This document shows positions 32,823-38,987 of a stretch of 38,987 nt of DNA, piece by piece. The position numbers and the translations under genes are program-made. The notes beneath the pieces were generated by a model. It did no database searches. It was not told the origin of the DNA and saw only the letters and a program-made list of their open reading frames with translations. The stretch spans positions 1 through 38,987 of the forward strand of contig CAMKDG010000021.1 of NCBI GenBank assembly GCA_946411205.1. The letters run 5' to 3'. The stretch's first letter is position 1, and each line of letters starts with the position of its first letter. The DNA is from an uncultured Desulfotomaculum sp. GTDB lineage: Bacteria; Bacillota; Desulfotomaculia; Desulfotomaculales; Desulfotomaculaceae.

Positions 32823-34214
32823 ATGCCGTTAACAGAAACCGGGTTAAAGCAACCTGTTAAAGCAAATGAAAAAGATCTGCTAAAAATCAACATGCCCGTA
32901 ATTCCCGATGATCAAAAGGTTGAAGTTGCATTGAAGCATTTGAACGAACTGGGAGAAAAATTCCGTTCCCTGATGCTTACTTTTGAGTCCTGTGTAAAGT
33001 GTGGTGCCTGTGCCGAGAACTGTCATACCTACTTGGGAACAAGGGACCCTTACAACATTCCTGCCAACCGTGCTGACTTACTGCGTAAGGTTTATAAACG
33101 TTATTTCACACCGGAAGGCAAGTTTTTCCCCGGCTTAATCGGTGCTAAAGACCTGGAACTGGAAGATTTGGAGAAAATGTACTCCTACTTCTACCAGTGC
33201 AATGAGTGCCGCCGTTGTTCTTTGGTTTGTCCCTTTGGGTTGGATACCTGTGAAGCAACCATGGCTGGCCGTCAGTTGCTGCACTGGTTGGGTATGGTGC
33301 CCAAGCTGCATGCATCTGTAGGTGCTGCGATGGCCAAAACCGGTAACCACACAGGTTTACCCAAGGCCGCTACTATAGATACCTGCGAATTTTTGGAAGA
33401 AGATATCATGGATGAAATTGGCGTAGATGTAAAAATTCCCGTTGATAAGCCAGCTGATATCCTGTATATTCCTTCTTCGGCTGACTTTATGCTAAACCCC
33501 AATACCATGACCGGAGCCGCCAAGTTCTTCCACTACTTGGGAGTTAACTGGACCATCAGTAGTGAGATTGTCGAAGCTGGTAACTTCGGCTTGCTGTTCG
33601 ACCAGCGGGCGACCCTGCGGGCCAACTGTATGCGGGTTATTGATGAAGCTCTCAAACTAGGCATCAAGAAGGTTGTTTGGGGCGAATGCGGTCACGGCTG
33701 GCGGGCTGGTAAAATGTACCTGCCGGGTATGTTAGATCGTCCTGGTCGTATTCCCATTGTGCACATTCACGATGAAGTAGCCCACTACATTGAAAAGGGT
33801 GCACTGAAGCTAAATCCGGATACCATTACCAGACCGGTTACTTTGCACGATCCCTGTAACTTTGGTCGGGCCTGCAATATGTGCGATACCCTGCGTAAGG
33901 TAATGAACGCCAGCGTATCCAACTTTGTGGAAATGACACCTAATCGTGAGCGCAACTTCTGCTGCGGCGGCGGTTCTGCGATCCTCTTTGATGATCCGGA
34001 AATGTACGATCTGCGTATTAAATTCTCCGCCAAGAAGGCAGAGCAGGTTCGTGCCACCGGCGTAGACAAGGACGGCGACGGTATTCTCTGTGCCCCCTGC
34101 TCCATTTGTAAAGCGCAGCTTTATCCAATGGTAGAGGAACATAAACTGGGCGTAGAAGTTAAGGGTCTAATCGATTTAGTAGGGCTGTCTTTGTATCCGG
34201 CTAAGCATGATTAA
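32823..34214 (+). CDS. dsrK: DsrK-type iron-sulfur subunit (HdrD-like)
   Basis: A 463-residue cytoplasmic protein. An N-terminal ferredoxin-like region has two [4Fe-4S] motifs: Cys57, 60, 63, 67 (CVKCGACAENC) and Cys126, 129, 132, 136 (CNECRRCSLVCP). The C-terminal half is HdrD-like, with two cysteine-rich clusters: HDPCNFGRACNMCDTLR and NFCCGGGSAILF, then LCAPCSICKAQL. These CCG-type motifs hold the special [4Fe-4S] centre that handles disulfides in heterodisulfide reductase. DsrK is thought to reduce the DsrC trisulfide. The ATG at 32823 is adjacent to the dsrM stop, so translation is coupled; dsrC follows 169 bases on. Confidence 0.92.
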   Translation: MPLTETGLKQPVKANEKDLLKINMPVIPDDQKVEVALKHLNELGEKFRSLMLTFESCVKCGACAENCHTYLGTRDPYNIPANRADLLRKVYKRYFTPEGKFFPGLIGAKDLELEDLEKMYSYFYQCNECRRCSLVCPFGLDTCEATMAGRQLLHWLGMVPKLHASVGAAMAKTGNHTGLPKAATIDTCEFLEEDIMDEIGVDVKIPVDKPADILYIPSSADFMLNPNTMTGAAKFFHYLGVNWTISSEIVEAGNFGLLFDQRATLRANCMRVIDEALKLGIKKVVWGECGHGWRAGKMYLPGMLDRPGRIPIVHIHDEVAHYIEKGALKLNPDTITRPVTLHDPCNFGRACNMCDTLRKVMNASVSNFVEMTPNRERNFCCGGGSAILFDDPEMYDLRIKFSAKKAEQVRATGVDKDGDGILCAPCSICKAQLYPMVEEHKLGVEVKGLIDLVGLSLYPAKHD

Positions 34215-34303
34215 ATTGGAAAAAGAGTATCATAAATCTATATAGTATGTTTTTTCTAAAAAATATTGTGCTTGGACTACTACAAAAATTATCATAAAAC
34301 GTA

Positions 34304-34309
34304 TATAAT
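34304..34309 (+). promoter_or_regulatory. -10 element ahead of dsrC
   Basis: TATAAT at 34304-34309 in an AT-rich gap, with only a weak -35 (TACAAA at 34281-34286, 17 bases). A separate dsrC promoter would allow the high DsrC level known in sulfate reducers. Confidence 0.4.
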
Positions 34310-34383
34310 ATAAAATGGTATCAATGTTCCGCCCTTGCGGTACTATTAAAAATAAAAAAATATCCTGGAGGTGCTCTTTAAAA

Positions 34384-34701
34384 ATGGCATTTATTGAAGT
34401 GAGTGGCCAGCAAATCGAAGTTGATGAGGACGGTTTCTTATTAAATCCTGATACTTGGACAGAAGACGTAGCTAAATACTTCTGCAAAGAAGAAGGTATT
34501 GACGAATTAAACGATGACCACTGGAAAGTTATCAAGTACCTGCGTGACTACTTCTTCCAGTTCGGTATTGCTCCGATGGTTCGTAAGCTGTGCAAAGACA
34601 CCGGCTTCAGCCTGAAAGGCATTTACGAATTATTCCCCACCGGCCCTGCTAAAGGTGCCTGCAAACTGGCTGGTCTTCCCAAGCCTACCGGTTGCGTATA
34701 A
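34384..34701 (+). CDS. dsrC: DsrC, sulfur-carrier protein of dissimilatory sulfite reduction
   Basis: A 105-residue protein, the physiological partner of DsrAB, which binds the sulfur from sulfite as a trisulfide. The typical sequence is present: VDEDGFLLNPDTWTEDVAKYF, DHWKVIKYLRDYFFQFGIAP and the C-terminal arm YELFPTGPAKGACKLAGLPKPTGCV. Both functional cysteines are there, Cys93 and the penultimate Cys104, eleven residues apart, so this is a true DsrC and not a TusE or a single-cysteine relative. GGAGGTG at 34367-34373 lies ten bases before the ATG. dsrAB itself is outside the window. Confidence 0.96.
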   Translation: MAFIEVSGQQIEVDEDGFLLNPDTWTEDVAKYFCKEEGIDELNDDHWKVIKYLRDYFFQFGIAPMVRKLCKDTGFSLKGIYELFPTGPAKGACKLAGLPKPTGCV

Positions 34702-34714
34702 TAACTGCCTAATC

Positions 34715-34750
34715 GATCACCCTCACCTGGAACACCAGGTGAGGGTGATC
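34715..34750 (+). terminator. Strong hairpin terminator after dsrC
   Basis: A perfect 16-bp stem (34715-34730 with 34735-34750) with a 4-base AACA loop. The T-run is poor, but the very stable stem may also protect the 3' end of the dsrC mRNA. Confidence 0.7.
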
Positions 34751-34756
34751 TTCGTA

Positions 34757-34803
34757 TTGGCCATTGGCCATTGGCCGTTAGCCTTTAGCCATTGGCTTGT
34801 TGT
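34757..34803. repeat. Degenerate GGCCATT/TAGCC repeats, left copy
   Basis: Successive TTGGCCATTGGCC, GTTAGCC and TTTAGCC-ATTGGC units. The reverse complement begins CAACAAG..CCAATGG, like the right copy at 34913-34961. Confidence 0.5.
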
Positions 34804-34912
34804 TTCTTCTCTTACATAGTTTTCTAAATATAAAAGTTAGATGTTTGGCTGACTTTCGGAATAATTAAAATAAATATTGACAAGCTAAACTCAGAATGAA
34901 AGACTAATAACA

Positions 34913-34961
34913 CAACAAGGCTAAAGGCCAATGGCTAATGACCAAAGGCCATCAACAAGGC
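34913..34961. repeat. Degenerate GGCCAATGGCTAA repeats, right copy
   Basis: Units GGCTAAAGGCC, AATGGCTAA and GACCAAAGGCC flanked by CAACAAG on both sides. It is roughly inverted relative to 34757-34803 and ends shortly before the dsrN ribosome binding site. A TTGACA at 34877-34882 between the copies may be the -35 of the dsrN promoter, but its -10 is poor. Confidence 0.5.
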
Positions 34962-34987
34962 TGACTGCTTTGAAATGAGGTGATACC

Positions 34988-36430
34988 TTGACCTATACAT
35001 ATAAAATTCCCCGCTTGCTTGTCGGTGCTCCCCAAGGACGCTCGGGCAAAACCACCATCACGGTGGGCTTAATCGCCGCGCTAACGGCCAGAGGTTTAAA
35101 GGTGCAGCCCTTTAAAAAAGGACCGGATTTTATCGATCCCAGTTGGTTAACCAAGGTTGCCGGGCGTACCTGCCGTAATTTGGACAGTTACCTCATGCCA
35201 AAGGAAGCCATTCGGAGTACCTTGATTAGACATGCCAGCCAATCGGATATCGCCGTTATTGAAGGTGCAATGGGTTTATTCGATGGGGTGGATGTACAGG
35301 GCAGTGGTAGTTCGGCAGAGATTGCTAAAATTGTTCAGGCACCGGTTCTCCTGGTGGTAAACTGTACCAGGATGACTCGCAGTGTGGCAGCCATGGTTAA
35401 TGGCTTTGCTAATTTCGACCCCCAGGTTAAAGTGGGCGGTGTCATTCTGAATCAAGTGGCCCGCAGTCGCCACGAAAAAGTGCTGCGAGCTGCGGTGGCT
35501 GAATACTGTGATGTGCCAGTACTAGGGGTTATGCCCAAGGGAACTCAGTTTAGCATTCCAGATAGGCACCTGGGATTAATCCCGGCCGGGGAAAACGAAG
35601 CTCTGATGGATGCGGTGAAACAAATAGGACAAGCTGCCGAAAACAATTTGGATATTGACGCAATTTTGCAAATGACCAGGGATTGGCCTGCTTTGCAAGA
35701 AGAGCGGGAAATCTCAGCTGCCGTGGAGATCCATTGGCACAGGGCTGGAGATCGGCCTGCCGAACAACAAGGTCCCCGCATTGGCGTGATCAAAGATCGC
35801 TCCTTCTCCTTTTATTACCCCGAAAACTTAGAGGCATTGGCTGAGGCCGGTGCTCAATTAGTACAGATTAGTGCCATAGAAGATGCGGCGCTGCCTGCCT
35901 TAGACGGATTGTACATTGGGGGAGGTTTTCCGGAAGTACTGGCGGAGGAACTGGAGAGGAATCACTCCTTTCGTCAACATCTACGGCAGATGATAGAGCA
36001 AGGGCTGCCGGTATATGCGGAGTGTGGTGGTCTGATGTATCTGGGACGGCGCATTCATTGGGAGGATAAGTCCTACGAAATGGTGGGAGCCTTGCCACTG
36101 GATGTCGAGATGCTAAAGAAGCCGCAGGGTCATGGCTATATGCATTTAGAAGTGTTGCCCGGCACACCCTATTTTCCGACAGGCAAGCTGGTACGAGGTC
36201 ATGAGTTTCATAATTCCAGGGTTATCGATCTACCAAAGGATCTACCAAAGGTAGGCTGTCAGTTTGCCTTCCGGGTACAACGGGGACACGGTATCAATGG
36301 CGAGTTTGATGGGGTGAGGTACAAAAACGTATTGGCCCTGTACAATCATATTCACGCGGTGGCCGAACCAAATTGGGCAAGTCATTTTGTCAAGTTAGCC
36401 CGTGCCTGGCAGACCAATAGATTATACTAA
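34988..36430 (+). CDS. dsrN: Cobyrinate a,c-diamide synthase family; probable DsrN sirohaem amidase
   Basis: A 480-residue glutamine-dependent amidotransferase of the CbiA/CobB family. The N-terminal ATPase domain starts GAPQGRSGKTTITVGLIAAL (P-loop) with KKGPDFIDPSWLT and VIEGAMGLFDG. The C-terminal class-I-like glutaminase domain has the nucleophile Cys346 in YAECGGLMYLG and a conserved HEFHNS near the end. In cobalamin synthesis the family amidates the a and c side chains; the copy found among dsr genes is thought to amidate sirohaem for DsrAB. The position behind dsrC and the lack of cobalamin neighbours favour DsrN here. It starts with TTG 34988 behind GAGGTGAT. Confidence 0.85.
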   Translation: MTYTYKIPRLLVGAPQGRSGKTTITVGLIAALTARGLKVQPFKKGPDFIDPSWLTKVAGRTCRNLDSYLMPKEAIRSTLIRHASQSDIAVIEGAMGLFDGVDVQGSGSSAEIAKIVQAPVLLVVNCTRMTRSVAAMVNGFANFDPQVKVGGVILNQVARSRHEKVLRAAVAEYCDVPVLGVMPKGTQFSIPDRHLGLIPAGENEALMDAVKQIGQAAENNLDIDAILQMTRDWPALQEEREISAAVEIHWHRAGDRPAEQQGPRIGVIKDRSFSFYYPENLEALAEAGAQLVQISAIEDAALPALDGLYIGGGFPEVLAEELERNHSFRQHLRQMIEQGLPVYAECGGLMYLGRRIHWEDKSYEMVGALPLDVEMLKKPQGHGYMHLEVLPGTPYFPTGKLVRGHEFHNSRVIDLPKDLPKVGCQFAFRVQRGHGINGEFDGVRYKNVLALYNHIHAVAEPNWASHFVKLARAWQTNRLY

Positions 36431-36450
36431 AGCAGGAAACTTACATAATT
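36422..36450 (+). promoter_or_regulatory. Candidate sigma-G promoter of sleB
   Basis: TTATA (36422-36426) and CATAATT (36444-36450), 17 bases apart, resemble the GNATR/CATNNTA pattern of forespore sigma-G promoters. Transcription would start near 36457, inside the left arm of the hairpin that follows. Confidence 0.3.
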
Positions 36451-36500
36451 TCACCTCGTTCAGGTAAAAATAGCAAAAAAACTGACGGGGTGAATTTTTT
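36450..36500 (+). terminator. Terminator whose right arm contains the sleB ribosome binding site
   Basis: Arm 36450-36463 pairs with 36482-36494 over 13 bp with a single bulged T and one G-U pair. An 18-base A-rich loop lies between, and TTTTTT at 36495-36500 ends at the sleB ATG. The arm CTGACGGGGTGAA includes the GGGGTGA used by sleB. It can end dsrN transcripts and at the same time hide the sleB start in read-through RNA. Confidence 0.65.
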
Positions 36501-37220
36501 ATGACCTGGAGTAATTATACCAACAGGAAATGGAAAATCAGTATTTCAATAGCGAGTCTAGTGGCATTCTTTTTCGCCAGCGCTTTACTATGTAACCCTG
36601 CCCATGCTGAGGATGCTACCTTATACTGGGGTAGTGGCGGCAGTAAAGTGCGTGCTGTACAACAAAAGCTAAAGGACTGGGGATATTATAACGGAGCCGT
36701 AGACGGCTATTATAGCGGCAATACAGCTGCCGCTGTACGGAAATTTCAGGCCCGTCATGGCTTAGCCGTGGACGGTGTGGTTGGTAGCAGCACTCGTGTT
36801 GCCTTGGGTCTGGAAACGATTCCCAAGAAAGTGACCTACACCACTTCAAGTAATGGTTTTGTTTCCAACCAAGATTCTGTAAATCTTTTAGCCCGAGTGA
36901 TCATGGGGGAAGCGGCCGATGAGCCATATGTCGGCAAAGTAGCCGTGGGAGCCGTTATGTTAAACCGTTCGAGAAACTCACAGTTCCCCAATACGCTGGC
37001 AGGAGTGGTGTATCAGCCCCATGCCTTTGAATCGGTTACCAACGGCCAATACAATCGAACTCTCGACCCAGAAGCTATTAGAGCGGCCCAGGAGGCTTTA
37101 TCAGGTTATGACCCCACCGGAGGTTGCTTATTTTTTTGGAACCCTAGCAAACCTGTCAGTGCTTGGATTTGGTCTCGCGCAATTGTTACCCAGATTGGCA
37201 GCCATGTATTTGCACACTAA
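36501..37220 (+). CDS. sleB: Spore cortex-lytic enzyme SleB
   Basis: A 239-residue exported enzyme that degrades spore-cortex peptidoglycan during germination. A signal peptide (about residues 1-36, ending NPAHA-E) is followed by a peptidoglycan-binding domain at about 45-105 (VRAVQQKLKDWGYYNGAVDGYYSGNTAAAVRKFQ) and a Hydrolase_2 lytic domain at about 125-238, with Glu137 in VIMGEAADEPYVGKVAVGAVMLNR as the likely catalytic acid. GGGGTGA nine bases before the ATG is the ribosome binding site. ypeB follows after 18 bases, the standard sleB-ypeB operon, which marks the organism as a spore former. Confidence 0.93.
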   Translation: MTWSNYTNRKWKISISIASLVAFFFASALLCNPAHAEDATLYWGSGGSKVRAVQQKLKDWGYYNGAVDGYYSGNTAAAVRKFQARHGLAVDGVVGSSTRVALGLETIPKKVTYTTSSNGFVSNQDSVNLLARVIMGEAADEPYVGKVAVGAVMLNRSRNSQFPNTLAGVVYQPHAFESVTNGQYNRTLDPEAIRAAQEALSGYDPTGGCLFFWNPSKPVSAWIWSRAIVTQIGSHVFAH

Positions 37221-37238
37221 TCGGAAGGGGATGCCACA

Positions 37239-38594
37239 GTGAAGAGATGGGGAGTAACGGCTCTTGTTAGTGTATTAATTTTATCTGCGGTGGGGTTTTG
37301 GGGTTATAAAGAGTATCAAGATAGAATTATGCTGGAAACCTATGTGAATAACCGCTACCAAATGTCCTTTTATAATCTCATTAGCCGAGTGCAAAGCATG
37401 GAGGTTCTGCTGGCCAAAAGTTTAGCTGTGGCTGGGGAACCGGAGGATACCATGATATTTTCGGAAATTTGGCTCCAATCCGAGGGAGCCCGAGAAAATC
37501 TTACGCAATTACCCCTTACCTCAAATGTAGTGGGTAGAACGGCTAAGTTTTTAACCCAAGCTGGGGATTATGCCCGGGTGATGTCCAGAGATATCAATAC
37601 CGGGGGGGATCTTTCGGATAAAGAATACCAGACACTCAGTAGCTTATACAAACAAGCCGAACAACTCAATCGCGAATTGCATACCATGGAAAAGAAGGTT
37701 GCAGATGGCAAACTGAGTATCAGTGAATTAACCCAGGCGGCTAAGCAAGAGTTGAAAAAAGGCAGTACGACCAATACCTCGGCTGATTTTCAAAGTATTA
37801 ACCGGGACATGCAAGGGTTTCCAACTTTAATCTACGACGGGCCCTTCTCGGATCACCTGGATCGTGTCCAGCCAGTGGGACTAGCCAATAAACCTACCTC
37901 TGCAGATGAAGCCAGAAATATCATGCGGCATTTTATTGACATCGAGCAAGATAAAGACTATCGAGTCCAAGTTACCGGGCGAGTACGTGAAAAAATACCT
38001 AGTTATCAAATAGAGTTACTGCCGCCCAAGGGAACCGCGGGTCGTATCACGGGGAGTGTGAGTGAGCGGGGGGATAAGGTAGTATGGTATCTAGCTAGCC
38101 GTGCCGTTGGGACACCTAAAATTACGCTGGAACAAGCCCAAACAAAAGCACAGCAGTTTTTGGCATCACGGGGGTATCAAGACCTGGTTACTGTTTATCA
38201 TCAAACGCAAAATGGCATGACCGTATTTAACTTTACACCGCGGCAAGAGGGGGTTATCCTTTATCCCGACCAAGTAAAAGTTACCGTCGCCATGGACAAT
38301 GGCCAAGTGACCGGCTTTGATGCCAGGGGTTATTTAATGGCCCATAAACAAAGGGATATTCCCAATCCTAAAATCACTGCAGCCGAGGCCCGGAAAAAGA
38401 TAAACAAGCGGATGGAAGTTATTAGCAGTCGATTGGCCATTATTCCCACAGATGCAGGGCAAGAAAGGTTTTCCTACGAAATCACCGGGCAGCTGAATGG
38501 AGAAACGTATCTCATCTATGTCAATGCTGTCACAGGCAAAACGGATCAGGTATTAAAACTTATCCTAGCTCCCAACGCAACCCTAACAATGTAA
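37239..38594 (+). CDS. ypeB: Germination protein YpeB
   Basis: A 451-residue spore membrane protein needed for SleB to be held and stable in the dormant spore. It has one N-terminal membrane segment (about residues 5-23), a helical middle region (YVNNRYQMSFYNLISRVQSMEVLLAKSLAV) and C-terminal PepSY-like repeats (for example DEARNIMRHFIDIEQDKDYRVQVTG, EQAQTKAQQFLASRGYQDLVTVY and AEARKKINKRMEVISSRLAIIP). It starts with GTG 37239 behind GGAAGGGGATG. It is cotranscribed with sleB. Confidence 0.92.
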   Translation: MKRWGVTALVSVLILSAVGFWGYKEYQDRIMLETYVNNRYQMSFYNLISRVQSMEVLLAKSLAVAGEPEDTMIFSEIWLQSEGARENLTQLPLTSNVVGRTAKFLTQAGDYARVMSRDINTGGDLSDKEYQTLSSLYKQAEQLNRELHTMEKKVADGKLSISELTQAAKQELKKGSTTNTSADFQSINRDMQGFPTLIYDGPFSDHLDRVQPVGLANKPTSADEARNIMRHFIDIEQDKDYRVQVTGRVREKIPSYQIELLPPKGTAGRITGSVSERGDKVVWYLASRAVGTPKITLEQAQTKAQQFLASRGYQDLVTVYHQTQNGMTVFNFTPRQEGVILYPDQVKVTVAMDNGQVTGFDARGYLMAHKQRDIPNPKITAAEARKKINKRMEVISSRLAIIPTDAGQERFSYEITGQLNGETYLIYVNAVTGKTDQVLKLILAPNATLTM

Positions 38595-38626
38595 TCTGTA
38601 AAATCAGGGTATGGCTAGATCCGGGT

Positions 38627-38655
38627 TTGACAGTCATTAGAGTAGATGGTACACT
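38627..38655 (+). promoter_or_regulatory. Sigma-A promoter of the T-box transcript
   Basis: TTGACA (38627-38632), a 17-base spacer and TACACT (38650-38655). Transcription would start near 38662. Confidence 0.7.
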
Positions 38656-38661
38656 ATAAAG

Positions 38662-38910
38662 CAAGTTAAACAGATAATGCAATGATGGGTAAGAAGGCAG
38701 TGAAATTGTGCAGCGAGCCGGGATCTGGTGCGAGCCCGGTACAAGGAAGTTGCTGGGCCGACCCGGAGTGCAAGCCGAATCTTAGTAAGCTTTGCCGGTA
38801 CTTCGCCGTTACCGAAGTCTAAGTGGGTTGCCGGTGCACAGGCAACCAATTTGGGTGGTACCACGGGTAATACAACCTCGTCCCTTTCACGGGACGGGGT
38901 TTTTTGCGTT
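38662..38910 (+). promoter_or_regulatory. T-box leader (tRNA-sensing riboswitch)
   Basis: The leader has a stem I region with AGCGAGCCGGG and GGTGCGAGCCCGGT, the usual distal hairpin. The antiterminator core TGGGTGGTACCACGG begins at 38852, close to the T-box consensus that pairs with the tRNA acceptor end. The terminator is ACCTCGTCCC (38875-38884) with GGGACGGGGT (38891-38900) and a T-run. Uncharged tRNA would favour read-through. The specifier codon lies in the 3' side of stem I, around CTGGGCCGACCCGGAG (38755-38770). CCG (Pro) or GAC (Asp) could be read there, and I cannot decide between them. Confidence 0.88.
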
Positions 38911-38962
38911 TGGGTAGTCTTTGGCCGATAACTGACAGCCAAATTTTACGGAGGTGTCTTTT

Positions 38963-38987
38963 ATGCAGGAAATCCTCGAGCTACTAC
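38963..38987 (+). CDS. Start of the T-box-controlled gene (partial)
   Basis: ATG 38963 lies six bases after GGAGGTG (38950-38956) and opens a frame that runs off the window: MQEILELL. Eight residues are too few to name the product. A gene for amino acid metabolism, transport, aminoacyl-tRNA synthesis or an associated regulator is expected because a T-box precedes it. Confidence 0.7.

Noticed and set aside
34315-34383. N-terminal extension of DsrC from 34315
   Set aside because: It would translate across the -10 region and ribosome binding site; known DsrC proteins begin at the MAFIEVSG-type start.
38637-38942. 101-codon minus-strand frame opposite the T-box leader
   Set aside because: It lies across a structured RNA leader, lacks a ribosome binding site and has no recognisable protein features.

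Overview
The window looks like chromosome from a spore-forming, Gram-positive sulfate reducer of the Desulfotomaculum/Desulforamulus type (Peptococcaceae). The evidence is a dissimilatory sulfite-reductase electron-transfer set (DsrM, DsrK, DsrC with both C-terminal cysteines, and a DsrN/CbiA-type amidase) next to a sleB-ypeB spore-germination operon, with low-to-mid GC, strong AGGAGG ribosome binding sites, many TTG/GTG starts, and T-box and TPP leaders. The genus is an inference; no rRNA or tRNA gene is present to fix it.

Region by region. 1-4017: the first codons of a minus-strand RluA-like gene, then a surface-polysaccharide O-acetylation cluster (DUF4358 lipoprotein, MBOAT acyltransferase, DHHW protein with an extra SGNH-hydrolase domain). 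4075-8970: a tyrosine-catabolism unit with a TyrR-like sigma-54 activator, tyrosine phenol-lyase behind a -24/-12 promoter and a TyrR-box-like site, and an APC amino-acid permease. 8995-15350: separate housekeeping or accessory genes (zinc-finger/DUF2087 regulator, topoisomerase III, PPC-domain protein, MsrB, an unrecognised triple-repeat cysteine protein, M29 aminopeptidase). 15562-19091: a TAXI-type TRAP transporter (binding protein, DUF1850 protein, fused permease). 19175-20130: a lone patatin-like phospholipase. 20109-23873: a GbsR-type regulator divergent from a glycine betaine/proline ABC transporter operon. 23896-27811: a TPP-riboswitch operon with a thiamine-binding protein, an ABC importer and thiamine diphosphokinase, interrupted by a REPIN-like inverted repeat. 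27946-30782: mutY-recQ. 30861-31277: a YlbF-family protein with a cysteine-rich tail. 31699-36430: ferredoxin, dsrM, dsrK, dsrC and dsrN/cbiA. 36501-38594: sleB-ypeB. 38627-38987: a T-box leader and the first eight codons of its gene.

How it works together. DsrMK is expected to carry electrons from the quinone pool to the DsrC trisulfide made by sulfite reductase. DsrN amidates the sirohaem used by that enzyme, and the ferredoxin is a likely soluble electron carrier. The thi operon scavenges thiamine or its pyrimidine precursor and pyrophosphorylates thiamine. TyrR, tyrosine phenol-lyase and the permease would import and split tyrosine to phenol, pyruvate and ammonia.

The least explained item is the protein at 13336-13893: three 58-residue repeats with exactly conserved C-x7-C-x18-C-x8-C spacing that match no family I can name. 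No CRISPR array, prophage, transposase gene or defence island was seen.
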